Source: Bacillota bacterium (GTDB lineage: Bacteria; Bacillota; UBA4882; UBA10575). Taken from it: a stretch of 49,067 nt of DNA. The translations under genes were made by a program, and so were the position numbers. The stretch spans positions 1 through 49,067 of the forward strand of contig DUNX01000037.1 in NCBI GenBank assembly GCA_012839115.1, read 5' to 3'. Under the pieces are notes generated by a model, which was given only the letters and a program-made list of their open reading frames with translations, was not told the DNA's origin and searched no databases. Each line of letters begins with the position of its first letter. Within the stretch, counting starts at the first letter, position 1. Shown piece by piece: positions 8,391 to 16,939 of this stretch.

Positions 8391-9893
8391 CTAATCCTCC
8401 AAAATCCAGGTCTTAAGCAAAGCGGCTACGTCTTCCGGCTTCTCCTTGGCCAATTTCTGCAAAAACTCCTGACGCTGCCGGCGTTTCTTCTCTTCGACAG
8501 AGAGTTCTTCTTCCTCCATGGCAGCTGCCTCCTCTTCTTCATCGCCAACCACCATATCAACGGCAGGCGGCCGGCGGGCCGGAACCAGCATTCTCCAGGC
8601 AAACACCGCGCCCAGCGCTAGAATTAAGACAAGAGCCGCCCAGCTGAGCACTGTCTGCCAGGAAAAGGGCGCCGTTTCGGGATGAAGGACCTCAGGTTCG
8701 GCAAAAGGCATGCTGACCACCGAAATCGTATCGCCCCTGGCCATATCATAGCCGACGGCAGTACCGGTCAGTTCTTCAATCCGGGCTTGTAACGCCGGTG
8801 ACAACTCCTGTCCGATCAGGAGGGCCACACTGATCCTTTCCACCCGTCCCGGCGTTTTTATCAGGTGCTCCTCAATCCGGTCGATTTCATAATTGACAAT
8901 TCTTTCTTCCCGGCTGTAAACGGCCTCCTGGTCATCGCCAAAACGGTATTCAGTGATATTGGAATCCGTTCCGGGGATCCCCAGCGGCCGCACTCCTCCT
9001 TGCCCTTCGTAAGCTTCGCTGATCTCCTGTTCGCTCCGGGGGACCCCCCGGGTACCGAAGGTTTCTTTTTTAATCTCCTGTTGGTCAAAGTTCATCTCCA
9101 CACTCACTCTGGCCGCCACTTGTCTCAGGCCAAAGGCTTTGCCCAACAGTCTTTCTAAACTTTTTTCCAAATCCTTTTCCAAAGCACGCCTGGCGGCGTA
9201 TTGATCCTCAAACCACGAAGTACTGGAGGGAACCTCTTTTTCTTGCATGAGTTCGGTCAGGTCATTTGCATAGTTATCAATGATCGTTATGTTTTCCACC
9301 GACATCCCGACGATCGTCCCGGCCACCAGATTGGCAATGGCCGAGATCTGGCGGGGGGAGAGGATGTCCGGCGCCACCAGTTTCAAAGTAATGGCTGCGG
9401 AAGGCGGTTTCACTTCATCCCAAAAAACCGGTTCTTGATCCGGAAGGTCCAGAATAACATGGGCGTCCAGAATACCGTCGATCTCCCGGAGGGTACGACG
9501 GATTTCGTTTTGCAAAGCCCTTTGGTAATTAACCTGGTTCAAAAAATGGGTTGTCCCCAGGCTTGTCCGGTCAAATATTTCCCAGCCCACGATCCCCCCT
9601 TTGGGGATACCGGCCTTCATCAACTCCGCCCGCACTTCTGAGGCGTTTGGCACATAAAGCGCATCTTTGCCCTTGCGGTAGGGTATATTCATCTCCCGCA
9701 GGCTGCCAATGATCTCATCCTGTTCAATTTGGGAGAGGTTGCCATAAAGTAATTCATAATCAACCCTACTGATCTGGTAAACAAAAATACTAAAAGCGAC
9801 TAAAAACAAGAGCGTCCCGCCGATCAAGAACAGGCGCTTTTGTTTGTCCAACTTTAACCAGATCTGCTTTAACTGTTCCAAAAATTTCGCCAC
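8391..9893 (-). CDS. fliF: Flagellar MS-ring protein FliF
   Basis: A 500-residue protein with two membrane segments, about residues 20-40 and 417-437, flanking the periplasmic ring-building motifs. Typical blocks are VDYELLYGNLSQIEQDEI, GGIVGWEIFDRTSLG and the KETFGTRGVP...SNITEYRFG region. FliF polymerises into the MS ring in the cytoplasmic membrane, around the export gate. The cytoplasmic C-terminus ends with a short helical FliG-binding tail, EDVAALLKTWILED. Residues around 455-475 are Glu-rich. The stop codon abuts an alternating CG tract at 8378-8390. Confidence 0.95.
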   Translation of the reverse strand: MAKFLEQLKQIWLKLDKQKRLFLIGGTLLFLVAFSIFVYQISRVDYELLYGNLSQIEQDEIIGSLREMNIPYRKGKDALYVPNASEVRAELMKAGIPKGGIVGWEIFDRTSLGTTHFLNQVNYQRALQNEIRRTLREIDGILDAHVILDLPDQEPVFWDEVKPPSAAITLKLVAPDILSPRQISAIANLVAGTIVGMSVENITIIDNYANDLTELMQEKEVPSSTSWFEDQYAARRALEKDLEKSLERLLGKAFGLRQVAARVSVEMNFDQQEIKKETFGTRGVPRSEQEISEAYEGQGGVRPLGIPGTDSNITEYRFGDDQEAVYSREERIVNYEIDRIEEHLIKTPGRVERISVALLIGQELSPALQARIEELTGTAVGYDMARGDTISVVSMPFAEPEVLHPETAPFSWQTVLSWAALVLILALGAVFAWRMLVPARRPPAVDMVVGDEEEEAAAMEEEELSVEEKKRRQRQEFLQKLAKEKPEDVAALLKTWILED

Positions 9894-9928
9894 TATCCGT
9901 TTCCCTCCTTAAGAAGGGATATAATCTT

Positions 9929-10237
9929 TTATACTGTCATCCTCATAAATTCTTGATATGCTTCCAACAGCCTGTTTCGGACCTGTGCCGTGAGTTCCAA
10001 AGCCAAAGCGGCTTTTTCTGCGGCAATCGTCACCTCGTGGATGTTCTCTACGGTACCCGCCGCCAGTTGCCGGTCGAGTTTATCCGCTTGCAACTCCAGG
10101 TCGTTAACAACCCGCAGGGCATCGGAGAAAATCTCACGAAAGCTCTTTCCGGCCTCCACAGGCTGGGACTGAGCTTGTTGCGTGGTCGCACGTGTCCCCG
10201 TTGCCCGTAAAAAGGCTGTCCCCGGCTCAATCCTCAT
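9929..10237 (-). CDS. fliE: Flagellar hook-basal body protein FliE
   Basis: A 102-residue protein with the FliE C-terminal signature: GTVENIHEVTIAAEKAALAL followed by RNRLLEAYQEFMRMTV. FliE is the rod protein that connects the MS ring and export gate to the proximal rod. The frame is open 15 codons farther upstream, but GAGGTGAGAGTC directly precedes the ATG at 10237, and the shorter protein has the family's usual length. It is separated from flgC by 244 bases, which is unusual for this operon (see findings). Confidence 0.93.
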   Translation of the reverse strand: MRIEPGTAFLRATGTRATTQQAQSQPVEAGKSFREIFSDALRVVNDLELQADKLDRQLAAGTVENIHEVTIAAEKAALALELTAQVRNRLLEAYQEFMRMTV

Positions 10238-10481
10238 GACTCTCACCTCTTTGTCGCTTCTCGCCACAAAATAATTGCCCACGAAACAAAGAAAAAGGCG
10301 TAAACTGCCAATCCTTTGGCAATTACTCCAGAACGTCCTTTTCCCTCCGTGGGCAGGTATCCCCGTCTGTAATTATTTGTGTTCGCGGACGCGCGCGCGC
10401 GCGTACGGATCTGCCACTCCGCAGGCGGCAGTCTTACAGTAGACGGCACATGCGGCGGCTATGCAAAATGACTTGACCCCG
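10238..10481. other. Spacer between flgC and fliE with CG tract
   Basis: A 244-base gap inside an otherwise tightly packed flagellar operon. It contains a 19-base alternating purine-pyrimidine tract (10389-10407, mostly CG). A 68-codon minus-strand frame (10243-10449) spans most of it but starts with GTG without a ribosome binding site and is translated from the CG tract as Arg-Thr-Arg-Ala-Arg-Ala, so I do not call it a gene. No promoter or terminator is obvious. Confidence 0.6.
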
Positions 10482-10895
10482 TTAACCCCGGCCAATCCCC
10501 AGCGCCGCCCGGTATAACTCTTTCTGCGCGTTAAGAGCCGTTACATTGGCTTCATAAGCCCGTCCGGCCTCCATCAGATTGACCATCTCATTGACAATGT
10601 TGACATTGGGATATAATACGTAACCATCCTGGTCCGCATCGGGATGCCCGGGCTCGTATACTCTACGGAAAGGCGAAGGGTCATTTTGCACAGCAACAAC
10701 CCGTACCCCTCCGGGTGGAGTCCCGCCGGCAGCAGCCAGATTCTCCGCAAATACCGGTACCTTCCGGCGGTAAGGGCCTCCTTCCGGAGTCCGGGTTGTA
10801 TTGGTATTGGCAATGTTAGCGGCGATCAAATCCAACCGGAGCCTTTGGGCGGTTAAAGCTGTTGCATTAATCGTCATGGCTTGGAAAAATTTCAT
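10482..10895 (-). CDS. flgC: Flagellar basal-body rod protein FlgC
   Basis: A 137-residue rod protein. The N-terminus carries the family motif LDLIAANIANTNTTRTPEGG with PYRRKVPVF, and the C-terminus has YPNVNIVNEMVNLMEAGRAY followed by ANVTALNAQKELY. The two ends form the D0 helices shared by axial proteins. FlgC builds the proximal rod together with FlgB, whose gene ends seven bases upstream. The length is normal. Confidence 0.96.
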   Translation of the reverse strand: MKFFQAMTINATALTAQRLRLDLIAANIANTNTTRTPEGGPYRRKVPVFAENLAAAGGTPPGGVRVVAVQNDPSPFRRVYEPGHPDADQDGYVLYPNVNIVNEMVNLMEAGRAYEANVTALNAQKELYRAALGIGRG

Positions 10896-10901
10896 CGCCT
10901 A

Positions 10902-11270
10902 TCATCTCCTCTCAATCGCCTTGCGCAGGGTCTGGAATTTGCCGGTCAACCGCTGGGCCACCCCTTGATAGTAGAGGGTATTCTGCGCCAGCCGGACACT
11001 TTCCACGTCAAGATCCACATCGTTTCTATCCACCCGCGCCGACCACCGCCCGCGCCCGGCGCCGTAGCCGGCGCTCCGGTCTGTGCCGGGAAGATGCATA
11101 GGATGCGTTGTGGTCAGGGCAAGCTTCTCTGCCAATACCTGCGGAAAATCCAGTTCCATCCGCTTGTACCCCGGGGTGTCGACATTAGCTATATTATGAG
11201 TCAGAATTTTCTGTCGCTGGGCTGCCCAATCCAAAGAAGTAGCAAGAAACTCAATGGTTCTGGAAAACAT
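10902..11270 (-). CDS. flgB: Flagellar basal-body rod protein FlgB
   Basis: A 122-residue rod protein and the first gene of the flagellar operon. The motif RQKILTHNIANVDTPGYKRM near residue 20-40 is diagnostic of FlgB, and the C-terminal QNTLYYQGVAQRLTGKFQTL helix matches the family. The ATG at 11270 is preceded by AAGGGGGT. A sigma-28/sigma-D-like element lies about 40 bases upstream (see 11310-11337), and the codY gene ends 140 bases upstream, so flagellar genes may be transcribed both from the upstream codY operon and from their own promoter. Confidence 0.96.
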   Translation of the reverse strand: MFSRTIEFLATSLDWAAQRQKILTHNIANVDTPGYKRMELDFPQVLAEKLALTTTHPMHLPGTDRSAGYGAGRGRWSARVDRNDVDLDVESVRLAQNTLYYQGVAQRLTGKFQTLRKAIERR

Positions 11271-11309
11271 GGATTTTACCCCCTTGCTTGTACCAGTTTC
11301 CTATTTCCT

Positions 11310-11337
11310 TTATCGGTACCCTCTTCCAGGAAGTTTA
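11310..11337 (-). promoter_or_regulatory. Candidate sigma-D (sigma-28) promoter for flgB
   Basis: On the minus strand TAAA (11334-11337) is followed after 16 bases by ACCGATAA (11310-11317). The sigma-D consensus is TAAA, about 15 bases, GCCGATAT, so the elements match well but the spacer is one base longer. The spacer holds the inverted repeat CTTCC-T-GGAAG. It lies about 40 bases upstream of the flgB start. The call is by inspection only. Confidence 0.45.
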
Positions 11338-11410
11338 GGGGGTTTTTCAGCGCCTCTCCGCGTCACCTCCTTTTCCTTCCGTGATTTTTCGTCTTCTCTC
11401 CTATGTATCC

Positions 11411-12151
11411 TTATTTTTCCCGCCGCTTGAGTTCGGCAAGGAAATCACCGTTTTTAACCTTAATATAGGTACCCTTCATCCCCAGGGAACGCGATTCCAC
11501 CACCCCGGCGCTTTCCAATTTCCGCATGGCATTGACAATTACCGAACGCGTAATCCCGATCCTGTCCGCCACCTTGCTGGCAACCAGAAAACCTTCTTCT
11601 CCCCCCAGTTCGTTAAAGATGCCTTTGATCGCCGCCAACTCCGAATAAGAGAGGGAATCCAGGGCAACGCGGACATTGGCAAGTTTCCCGGCTTTTGACG
11701 GTTCTTTTCTGCCCATGAAGACCGCAGCGACCAGCGCCGCTATTTCCAGTAAAGCTATTTCCTCCTCAAGGAACTTGTCCATTCGCGCCAGGATAAGGTT
11801 GCCCGCTTTTTCCCCGTTATAAAGCAGGGGAAAGAGGGAAACCAGAAGCCCTTGGGGAAAACAATCATCTTCCGCAAAGAGACAGATCTCCAAGGGAAGA
11901 TTGACGACAGGCTGGAAGAGGAAGGTCATCCTCTGGGAAAATTGAGGAGTAATTTCCTTCCGGGGCCGGCCTTTAGTGCAATCCATTCCCCGTTCACAAA
12001 AGGAAGCAACCACAGCTCCGTCATTGCCTACCAGGTAAACGTTGCTCTCCAAAACCGCCCCCATCTTCGCAGCGGCAGTCTCCAATTCGATGGTAGCCCC
12101 GTCTTGCGCCAGGATATCCCGAATGCGCCGCATCCGCTCCAGTTTAGACAT
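11411..12151 (-). CDS. codY: Global transcriptional repressor CodY
   Basis: A 246-residue CodY. This Firmicutes regulator senses branched-chain amino acids, and often GTP, and represses nutrient-acquisition genes during rich growth. The N-terminal two thirds form the GAF ligand domain; the C-terminal winged helix (about residues 195-240) contains ASKVADRIGITRSVIVNAMR and VESRSLGMKGTYIKV, the highly conserved DNA-binding block. It follows hslU by 25 bases in the classic codV-clpQ-clpY-codY order and precedes flgB. AAAGGAG upstream supports the ATG. CodY-like boxes in the operon's own promoter region (15420-15605) suggest possible autoregulation. Confidence 0.97.
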   Translation of the reverse strand: MSKLERMRRIRDILAQDGATIELETAAAKMGAVLESNVYLVGNDGAVVASFCERGMDCTKGRPRKEITPQFSQRMTFLFQPVVNLPLEICLFAEDDCFPQGLLVSLFPLLYNGEKAGNLILARMDKFLEEEIALLEIAALVAAVFMGRKEPSKAGKLANVRVALDSLSYSELAAIKGIFNELGGEEGFLVASKVADRIGITRSVIVNAMRKLESAGVVESRSLGMKGTYIKVKNGDFLAELKRREK

Positions 12152-12176
12152 GCAAATCGCACTCCTTTACACATGG

Positions 12177-13565
12177 TCAAAGAATATAGCGCTTTAAATC
12201 CTTATACTGTAGAATCTTTTCCAACCTCTGCCTGACAAAATCCTCGTCAACCTCTACGTCCCGGCCTTGATATTCCGGGGCGTCAAAAGATATCTCCTCC
12301 AACACCTGTTCGAGAATGGTATAAAGGCGCCGGGCGCCGATATTCTCTTGTTCTTTGTTCAATTGGAAAGCGATCTCCGCCATGGCCCTGATCGCCGGCG
12401 GGGAAAAATGCAAATTCACCCCTTCGCTCTTTAACAAAGCCGTCTCCTGTTTTAAAAGGGCATTCTCCGGCTCCACCAGTATTCTTTCGAAATCTTCCGC
12501 GGTCAACGCCTCAAGTTCCACCCGGATGGGAAACCTCCCTTGGAACTCGGGGATTAGATCCGACGGTTTGCTGATATGAAAAGCCCCGGCCGCAATGAAG
12601 AGAATATGGTCTGTTTTCACCGGCCCGTATTTTGTCCAGACCGTACAACCTTCAACAATCGGGAGAATATCCCTTTGCACCCCTTCCCTGGAGACATCGG
12701 GCCCTTTCCCACCGCCCCCGCCGCAGATCTTATCGATCTCATCGAGGAAGACAACTCCCGACTCCTCCACCCTGACCAGGGCTTGACGGGTGCACTCTTC
12801 CCAATCCACCAGCTTCTCCGCTTCCTGCTGGGTAAGGATCTTACGCGCTTCCGCCACCGGTACCCGGCGCCGGCGCATCCTCCTTGGCATCATCGAACTG
12901 AAAAAATCCTGCAACCCCTGGCCGATTTCTTCCAAACCGCTCTGGCCAAGAAAGCCGACCATGGGCGGGGCCGATTCCGCCACCTCAATCTCGACCATCT
13001 CCGTTTCCAGTTCACCCCGGCGGAGCCGCTCCCTGATCTCTGCCAGATCAACCCCGGCAACGGGTTCAGCCTGCGGCGGCCGTCCCTTGTCAGGAGCGAA
13101 CATCTCAAAGATCCCCATTGGCCCGCTGCTGCGCCCGGGTTTTTCGAGACCCGCCAAAATCCGGATTAAGCGGTCTTCGGCATTATTCGCGGCTTTCTCC
13201 TGGACGGCTGCGGTCTTTTCCTCTTTTACCATGTGGACGGCTGTCTCCACCAAATCCTTAATCATCGACTCGACGTCCCTGCCGACATAGCCGACTTCCG
13301 TAAATTTGGTGACCTCTACCTTGATAAAAGGGGCGCTCACCAACCGCGCCAGTCTCCTGGCGATCTCGGTCTTTCCCACGCCCGTAGGGCCGATCATCAA
13401 AATATTCTTCGGCCGGATCTCCGCCCGCAGTTCCGGCGGGAGTTTCCGGCGGCGCTGCCGGTTACGAAGGGCGATCGCCACCGCCCTTTTCGCCCTTTTC
13501 TGGCCGATAATATGCTTGTCAAGCTCTTTGACAATCTGTTGTGGAGTGAGATTAAGCTCAGTCAC
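12177..13565 (-). CDS. hslU: ATP-dependent protease ATPase subunit HslU (ClpY)
   Basis: A 462-residue AAA+ unfoldase that feeds substrates to HslV. The start [20 protein letters not shown] is diagnostic. Walker A is GPTGVGKT (residues 59-66) and Walker [11 protein letters not shown] is near residue 270. The [16 protein letters not shown] pore-loop block is present, and the C-terminus ends in YKDLKRYIL, the tail that inserts between HslV subunits. The intermediate I-domain (about 105-235) is reduced and Glu/Arg-rich, as is common. hslV ends five bases upstream, so the pair is co-translated. Confidence 0.97.
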   Translation of the reverse strand: MTELNLTPQQIVKELDKHIIGQKRAKRAVAIALRNRQRRRKLPPELRAEIRPKNILMIGPTGVGKTEIARRLARLVSAPFIKVEVTKFTEVGYVGRDVESMIKDLVETAVHMVKEEKTAAVQEKAANNAEDRLIRILAGLEKPGRSSGPMGIFEMFAPDKGRPPQAEPVAGVDLAEIRERLRRGELETEMVEIEVAESAPPMVGFLGQSGLEEIGQGLQDFFSSMMPRRMRRRRVPVAEARKILTQQEAEKLVDWEECTRQALVRVEESGVVFLDEIDKICGGGGGKGPDVSREGVQRDILPIVEGCTVWTKYGPVKTDHILFIAAGAFHISKPSDLIPEFQGRFPIRVELEALTAEDFERILVEPENALLKQETALLKSEGVNLHFSPPAIRAMAEIAFQLNKEQENIGARRLYTILEQVLEEISFDAPEYQGRDVEVDEDFVRQRLEKILQYKDLKRYIL

Positions 13566-13570
13566 AAGCT

Positions 13571-14110
13571 TTAAGCCTCCAATTCCTCAAGGTGGATTTG
13601 GTCATTGGTGTAAATACAAATCCGGGCAGTAATCGCCATGGCCGCGGCCACAATTTCCCTGGGGGTAAGCCGGGTATATTGCTGCAAAGCCCGCGCGGCG
13701 GCCAGGGCGTAAGGCCCCCCCGAACCGATGGCCGCCACGCCGTCATCCGGTTCAATCACCTCGCCGGAGCCGCTCAAAAGCAACAAGCGCTCTTTATCGG
13801 CAACCAGCAATAATGCTTCCAGCCGCCGGAGCATCCTATCGGTCCGCCATTCTTTCGCCATCTCCACCGCCGCTCTGACCAACTGTCCGTTGTACTCCTC
13901 AAGTTTTCCCTCAAAGAGACTGAAAAGCGTAAAGGCGTCGGCCACCGCACCGGCAAACCCCGCCAAAACCCGGTCATGATAAAGCCGGCGGATTTTTTGG
14001 GCCCCATGTTTAACGATGGTCTGCCCCATGGTAACCTGCCCGTCGCTGGCCATGGCCACCTTCCCGTCTTTATGTACAGCCAGAATGGTTGTGGCGGTAA
14101 ACGTCTCCAT
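13571..14110 (-). CDS. hslV: ATP-dependent protease peptidase subunit HslV (ClpQ)
   Basis: A 179-residue peptidase of the proteasome-beta type that assembles into a double hexamer capped by HslU. The N-terminus [12 protein letters not shown] includes the Thr-Thr pair from which the catalytic N-terminal Thr would be exposed after removal of a short propeptide of about six residues, as in the Bacillus enzyme. Other family blocks are [26 protein letters not shown] and [29 protein letters not shown] precedes the ATG. It is followed closely by hslU. Confidence 0.97.
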   Translation of the reverse strand: METFTATTILAVHKDGKVAMASDGQVTMGQTIVKHGAQKIRRLYHDRVLAGFAGAVADAFTLFSLFEGKLEEYNGQLVRAAVEMAKEWRTDRMLRRLEALLLVADKERLLLLSGSGEVIEPDDGVAAIGSGGPYALAAARALQQYTRLTPREIVAAAMAITARICIYTNDQIHLEELEA

Positions 14111-14312
14111 TCCCTTCCCTCCTGCTGTCTACAATGGCGTATTACTCTTCCCGGTAGCACCCGCCGTTTTCCCAAGAACCCGCTACCGTCTCCCGCAGCC
14201 ACCGGGTCCCATCCGGCAAAGGCAAACCCCGGAGGAGACCCGTAAGCCCCCGGGTACCCTCTGGGTAGCCGGAGGTAACCCTTTGGAGACCTTCCGGGTA
14301 GCCAAAGGGTTA
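14111..14312. repeat. GC-rich hairpin/repeat spacer between xerC and hslV
   Basis: A 202-base spacer inside the xerC-hslVU-codY operon. The part from about 14195 to 14311 is built of related words (CCGGGTA, GGGTAGCC, GGTAACCC, CCCGGGTACC). A 10-bp perfect stem is formed by AACCCTTTGG (14277-14286) and CCAAAGGGTT (14302-14311). There is no U-run, so it is not an ordinary intrinsic terminator; it could act on mRNA stability or processing. Confidence 0.6.
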
Positions 14313-15284
14313 TCAGGCCCGTGGATGAGCCCGGTCATAGACCTTCCGGATTTTTTCGCGGCTGAGATGGGTATAGACCTGGGTAGTGGAAACGCTGGCA
14401 TGCCCCAGCAATTCCTGGACCACCCGGAGATCGGCGCCGCCCTCCAGAAGATGAGTGGCAAAAGAATGCCGCAGAGTATGGGGGGAGACTTTCTTGTTGA
14501 GGGCCGCCTTCTTAACATACCCATCCAAGAGCCGCCGCACACTACGGGTGGAAAGGCGTTCTCCCCACCTGTTCAAAAAGACCGCTTTTTCTCCGGGGCC
14601 TTTGCCCTTTCCCCGGTTGCGCAAAAGGTATGGTCTTCCCCGTACCAGGTACTCCTGGAGGGAGTGGCAGCCCTTTTTGCCCAAGGGTACCAGCCTTTCT
14701 TTACCGCCCTTGCCAAAAACCATGAGATAACCACGGTCCGGATCCAGATCTTCCAAGTCCAAACCGGTCAGTTCACTCACCCGGATCCCGGCCCCGTACA
14801 GCAATTCCATAATCGCCCGGTCCCGCAGGCCAAAAGGGGTGAAAGGCGGTAACGCCAGAAGTTCCTCAATCTCCTTTTGGTAAAGGAAACGGGGAAGCCG
14901 TTTCTCTTTTTTGGGATTATGTAAATTCACCAACGGGCTCTTTTCAATAATCTCCGAGCGGAGCAGATACTTAAAAAATGACCGGAGAGAAGCAAGTTTA
15001 CGGGCGACCGTCGCCCGGGAAGCGCCTCCTATCTTCAGCTGGGCCAGATATTGCCGGAGATGGTGATGTTTCACCTCTTCCCAGTTTTTAAGGGCTTCCT
15101 CCCGGGCGAATTGTAGAAACTGTTTCAGATCAACAGCGTAGTTCTCCAGTGTATGCGCTGAGTAGTTTTTTTGCTTCAAGATCTGCAAAAAACTTTCCAC
15201 ATGTTCCTCCAGCACACCAATCCCCTTCCGGTCCGCGACATGTGCAGAAATAATGGAAGGCGGGGGAATGTTCCGACGAGACAT
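14313..15284 (-). CDS. xerC: Tyrosine recombinase XerC (CodV)
   Basis: A 323-residue site-specific recombinase that resolves chromosome dimers at dif with a partner Xer protein. All six catalytic residues are visible: Arg168 (GAGIRVSEL), Lys192 (FGKGGKERL), His269 and Arg272 (PHTLRHSF), His295 (LLGHAS) and Tyr304 (TQVYTH). The N-terminal SAM-like domain spans about residues 20-110. The frame is open 25 codons upstream, but GGAAGGGGTGGC precedes the ATG at 15284, and that start gives a protein close to the usual 300 residues. It is the first gene of the xerC-hslV-hslU-codY unit, matching codV in Bacillus. Confidence 0.95.
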   Translation of the reverse strand: MSRRNIPPPSIISAHVADRKGIGVLEEHVESFLQILKQKNYSAHTLENYAVDLKQFLQFAREEALKNWEEVKHHHLRQYLAQLKIGGASRATVARKLASLRSFFKYLLRSEIIEKSPLVNLHNPKKEKRLPRFLYQKEIEELLALPPFTPFGLRDRAIMELLYGAGIRVSELTGLDLEDLDPDRGYLMVFGKGGKERLVPLGKKGCHSLQEYLVRGRPYLLRNRGKGKGPGEKAVFLNRWGERLSTRSVRRLLDGYVKKAALNKKVSPHTLRHSFATHLLEGGADLRVVQELLGHASVSTTQVYTHLSREKIRKVYDRAHPRA

Positions 15285-15425
15285 GCCACCCCTTCCGGTC
15301 CCGCGCGTATGTAAGAATAAAGCCTTTATTGGCGTCCGTACCTGGGCGCACAGGGACAAAAGAGTCTCATAGCGTGCCCGTTAATACCCCAGGCAGTTCC
15401 TTTTGTTAACTTTCATGGTATATTT

Positions 15426-15454
15426 ATCATAACATAACATAATAGATTTGACAA
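15426..15454 (-). promoter_or_regulatory. Sigma-A promoter of xerC-hslVU-codY
   Basis: On the minus strand TTGTCA (15449-15454) and TATGAT (15426-15431) are separated by exactly 17 bases. Transcription would begin about 130 bases upstream of the xerC ATG. The surrounding sequence is strikingly AT-rich compared with the genes. Nothing resembling a terminator lies between the trmFO stop and this promoter. Confidence 0.75.
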
Positions 15455-15523
15455 TCAAAAAATTCTGTAATTAATAAAAATTCCCTTTTCCATACCAATT
15501 CTGCTTCCCATGAATAGAAAAAT

Positions 15524-15605
15524 TATATGCATTATTCAGAATTTTTAAGGCCCAAAATAATTTAAGCTATATGCATGATTCAAAATTTTTGAGAGGTCCA
15601 AAATT
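15524..15605. repeat. Two direct repeats upstream of xerC promoter
   Basis: Two imperfect copies of a roughly 36-base unit beginning TATATGCAT, at 15524-15559 and 15568-15605 (period 44 bases). They share TATATGCAT-ATTCA-AATTTTT and end in CCAAAAT. Together they fill the 84 bases between the trmFO stop and the xerC promoter region. The first copy contains a CodY-like 15-mer (15531-15545) with four mismatches to AATTTTCWGAAAATT. A regulatory role is inferred. Confidence 0.6.
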
Positions 15606-15607
15606 GT

Positions 15608-16939
15608 TCAATCTCTAGTTTGTCTCATAAAAACAGCAAGTTCCGCCAGGGCCCTTTCAACCAGTGCCTTTTTTCTCTCTTTTTTTCCCTTTTTCCCCCC
15701 GGCCAACGGCGGCAGGAGTCCAAAATGACAATTCATCGGTTGAAAATGCGCAGGGTCCGCGGTGGTGATGTGGGCAAGAAGCGCGCCGGTCGCCGTCGCC
15801 GCCGGAACAACCCGGGGCGGATGTCCGGACCAGCGGCGAGCCAGATTAATTCCGGCAACAAGGCCGGCGGCGGTGGATTCCACGTAGCCTTCAACCCCTG
15901 TAAGCTGCCCGGCAAAGAAGAGGTCCTCATTGCCGCGGAGTTGGAGGGTGGGCAGGAGAAGTTCCGGGGAGTTAATAAAGGTATTGCGGTGCATCATCCC
16001 GTACCGGGCAAATTCCGCCTCTTCCAGCCCGGGGATGAGCCGGAAGATCCTTCTTTGCTCCGGACGGCGCAAGTTGGTCTGGAAACCCACCATATTGTAG
16101 AGGGTTTTTTCCCGGTTTTCCGGGCGTAATTGGACGACCGCGTAAGGGCGGCGGCCGGTACGGGGATCAACGAGCCCCACCGGTTTCATTGCCCCAAAAC
16201 GCAGGGTATCCTTGCCCCTGGCAGCAAGGACCTCCACCGGCAGGCACCCTTCGAAGAAATGTCTTCTTTCCTCCGGTAAATGGGCTTGGCTTGTCTCGGC
16301 TGTCCGCAGGTTCTCCCAGAAAACCCCGTATTCCTCCTGGGTCAGGGGGCAGTTCAGATAGTCGGCTTCTCCTTTGCCGTAGCGGGAAGCGGCAAAGATC
16401 TTGGAAAAGTCGAGGGACCCGGCGGTCAGTACCGGCGCGGCGGCGTCGTAAAAATATAAATAATCCCGACCCAGGATCTCCCGGAGCCACTGGGAGAAGG
16501 CCGGTGAAGTCAACGGTCCGGTGGCGATCACCGCCGGCTGTCCCGGCGGGATCGACGTAACCTCCTGGCGCACCACCTCAATCCGGGGGTGGCCGGTTAT
16601 GGCCGCTGTCACGCCGTCGGCAAACTCTTCGCGGTCCACCGCCAGGGCCCCTCCTGCCGGTATCCTGGTCTGGTCGGCAATCCTCATAATCAGCGACCCA
16701 AGACGCCGGAGTTCCTCTTTTAACAGCCCGGCCGCACTCTCCAGATAATCTGCTTTCAGCGAATTACTGCAGACCAATTCCGCCAGGTAAGAAGTGTTGT
16801 GCGCCGGAGTCCCGGTATGGGGCCGCATTTCCAATAAACGCACGGGTACGCCGGCTTCCGCCAATTGCCAGGCGGCTTCACTACCGGCCAGCCCGCCGCC
16901 GACGACCCAGACCGGGCTCCGCCTAACGGCGTGCGTCAT
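15608..16939 (-). CDS. trmFO: tRNA uracil-54 methyltransferase TrmFO
   Basis: A 443-residue folate- and FAD-dependent enzyme that makes ribothymidine at position 54 of tRNA. The FAD-binding [14 protein letters not shown] motif follows a short N-terminus, then LLEMRP. Family blocks [31 protein letters not shown] and [12 protein letters not shown] are all visible. The start overlaps the topA stop by four bases (ATGA), as in many Firmicutes, so the two are translationally coupled. The C-terminal tail is Lys/Gly-rich over about 15 residues ([11 protein letters not shown]), an ordinary variation. The length is normal. Confidence 0.96.
   Translation of the reverse strand: MTHAVRRSPVWVVGGGLAGSEAAWQLAEAGVPVRLLEMRPHTGTPAHNTSYLAELVCSNSLKADYLESAAGLLKEELRRLGSLIMRIADQTRIPAGGALAVDREEFADGVTAAITGHPRIEVVRQEVTSIPPGQPAVIATGPLTSPAFSQWLREILGRDYLYFYDAAAPVLTAGSLDFSKIFAASRYGKGEADYLNCPLTQEEYGVFWENLRTAETSQAHLPEERRHFFEGCLPVEVLAARGKDTLRFGAMKPVGLVDPRTGRRPYAVVQLRPENREKTLYNMVGFQTNLRRPEQRRIFRLIPGLEEAEFARYGMMHRNTFINSPELLLPTLQLRGNEDLFFAGQLTGVEGYVESTAAGLVAGINLARRWSGHPPRVVPAATATGALLAHITTADPAHFQPMNCHFGLLPPLAGGKKGKKERKKALVERALAELAVFMRQTRD

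Noticed and set aside
10243-10449. 68-codon minus-strand frame between flgC and fliE with a hydrophobic segment
   Set aside because: GTG start without a ribosome binding site, a basic stretch translated from a CG tract, and it ends over the fliE ribosome binding site; best seen as a spacer.
11340-11400. Ribosome-binding-like AAAGGAGGTGACGCGG between codY and flgB as the start of a small gene
   Set aside because: The only frame there is a GTG directly inside the motif giving 18 codons; spacing is unsuitable and there is no further support.
14111-14200. Sequence GGCGGGTGCTACCGGG (minus strand) before hslV resembling the T-box antiterminator end
   Set aside because: No specifier loop, no stem I and no terminator stem are visible, and hslV is not a tRNA-synthetase or amino acid gene; the match is to a few bases only.
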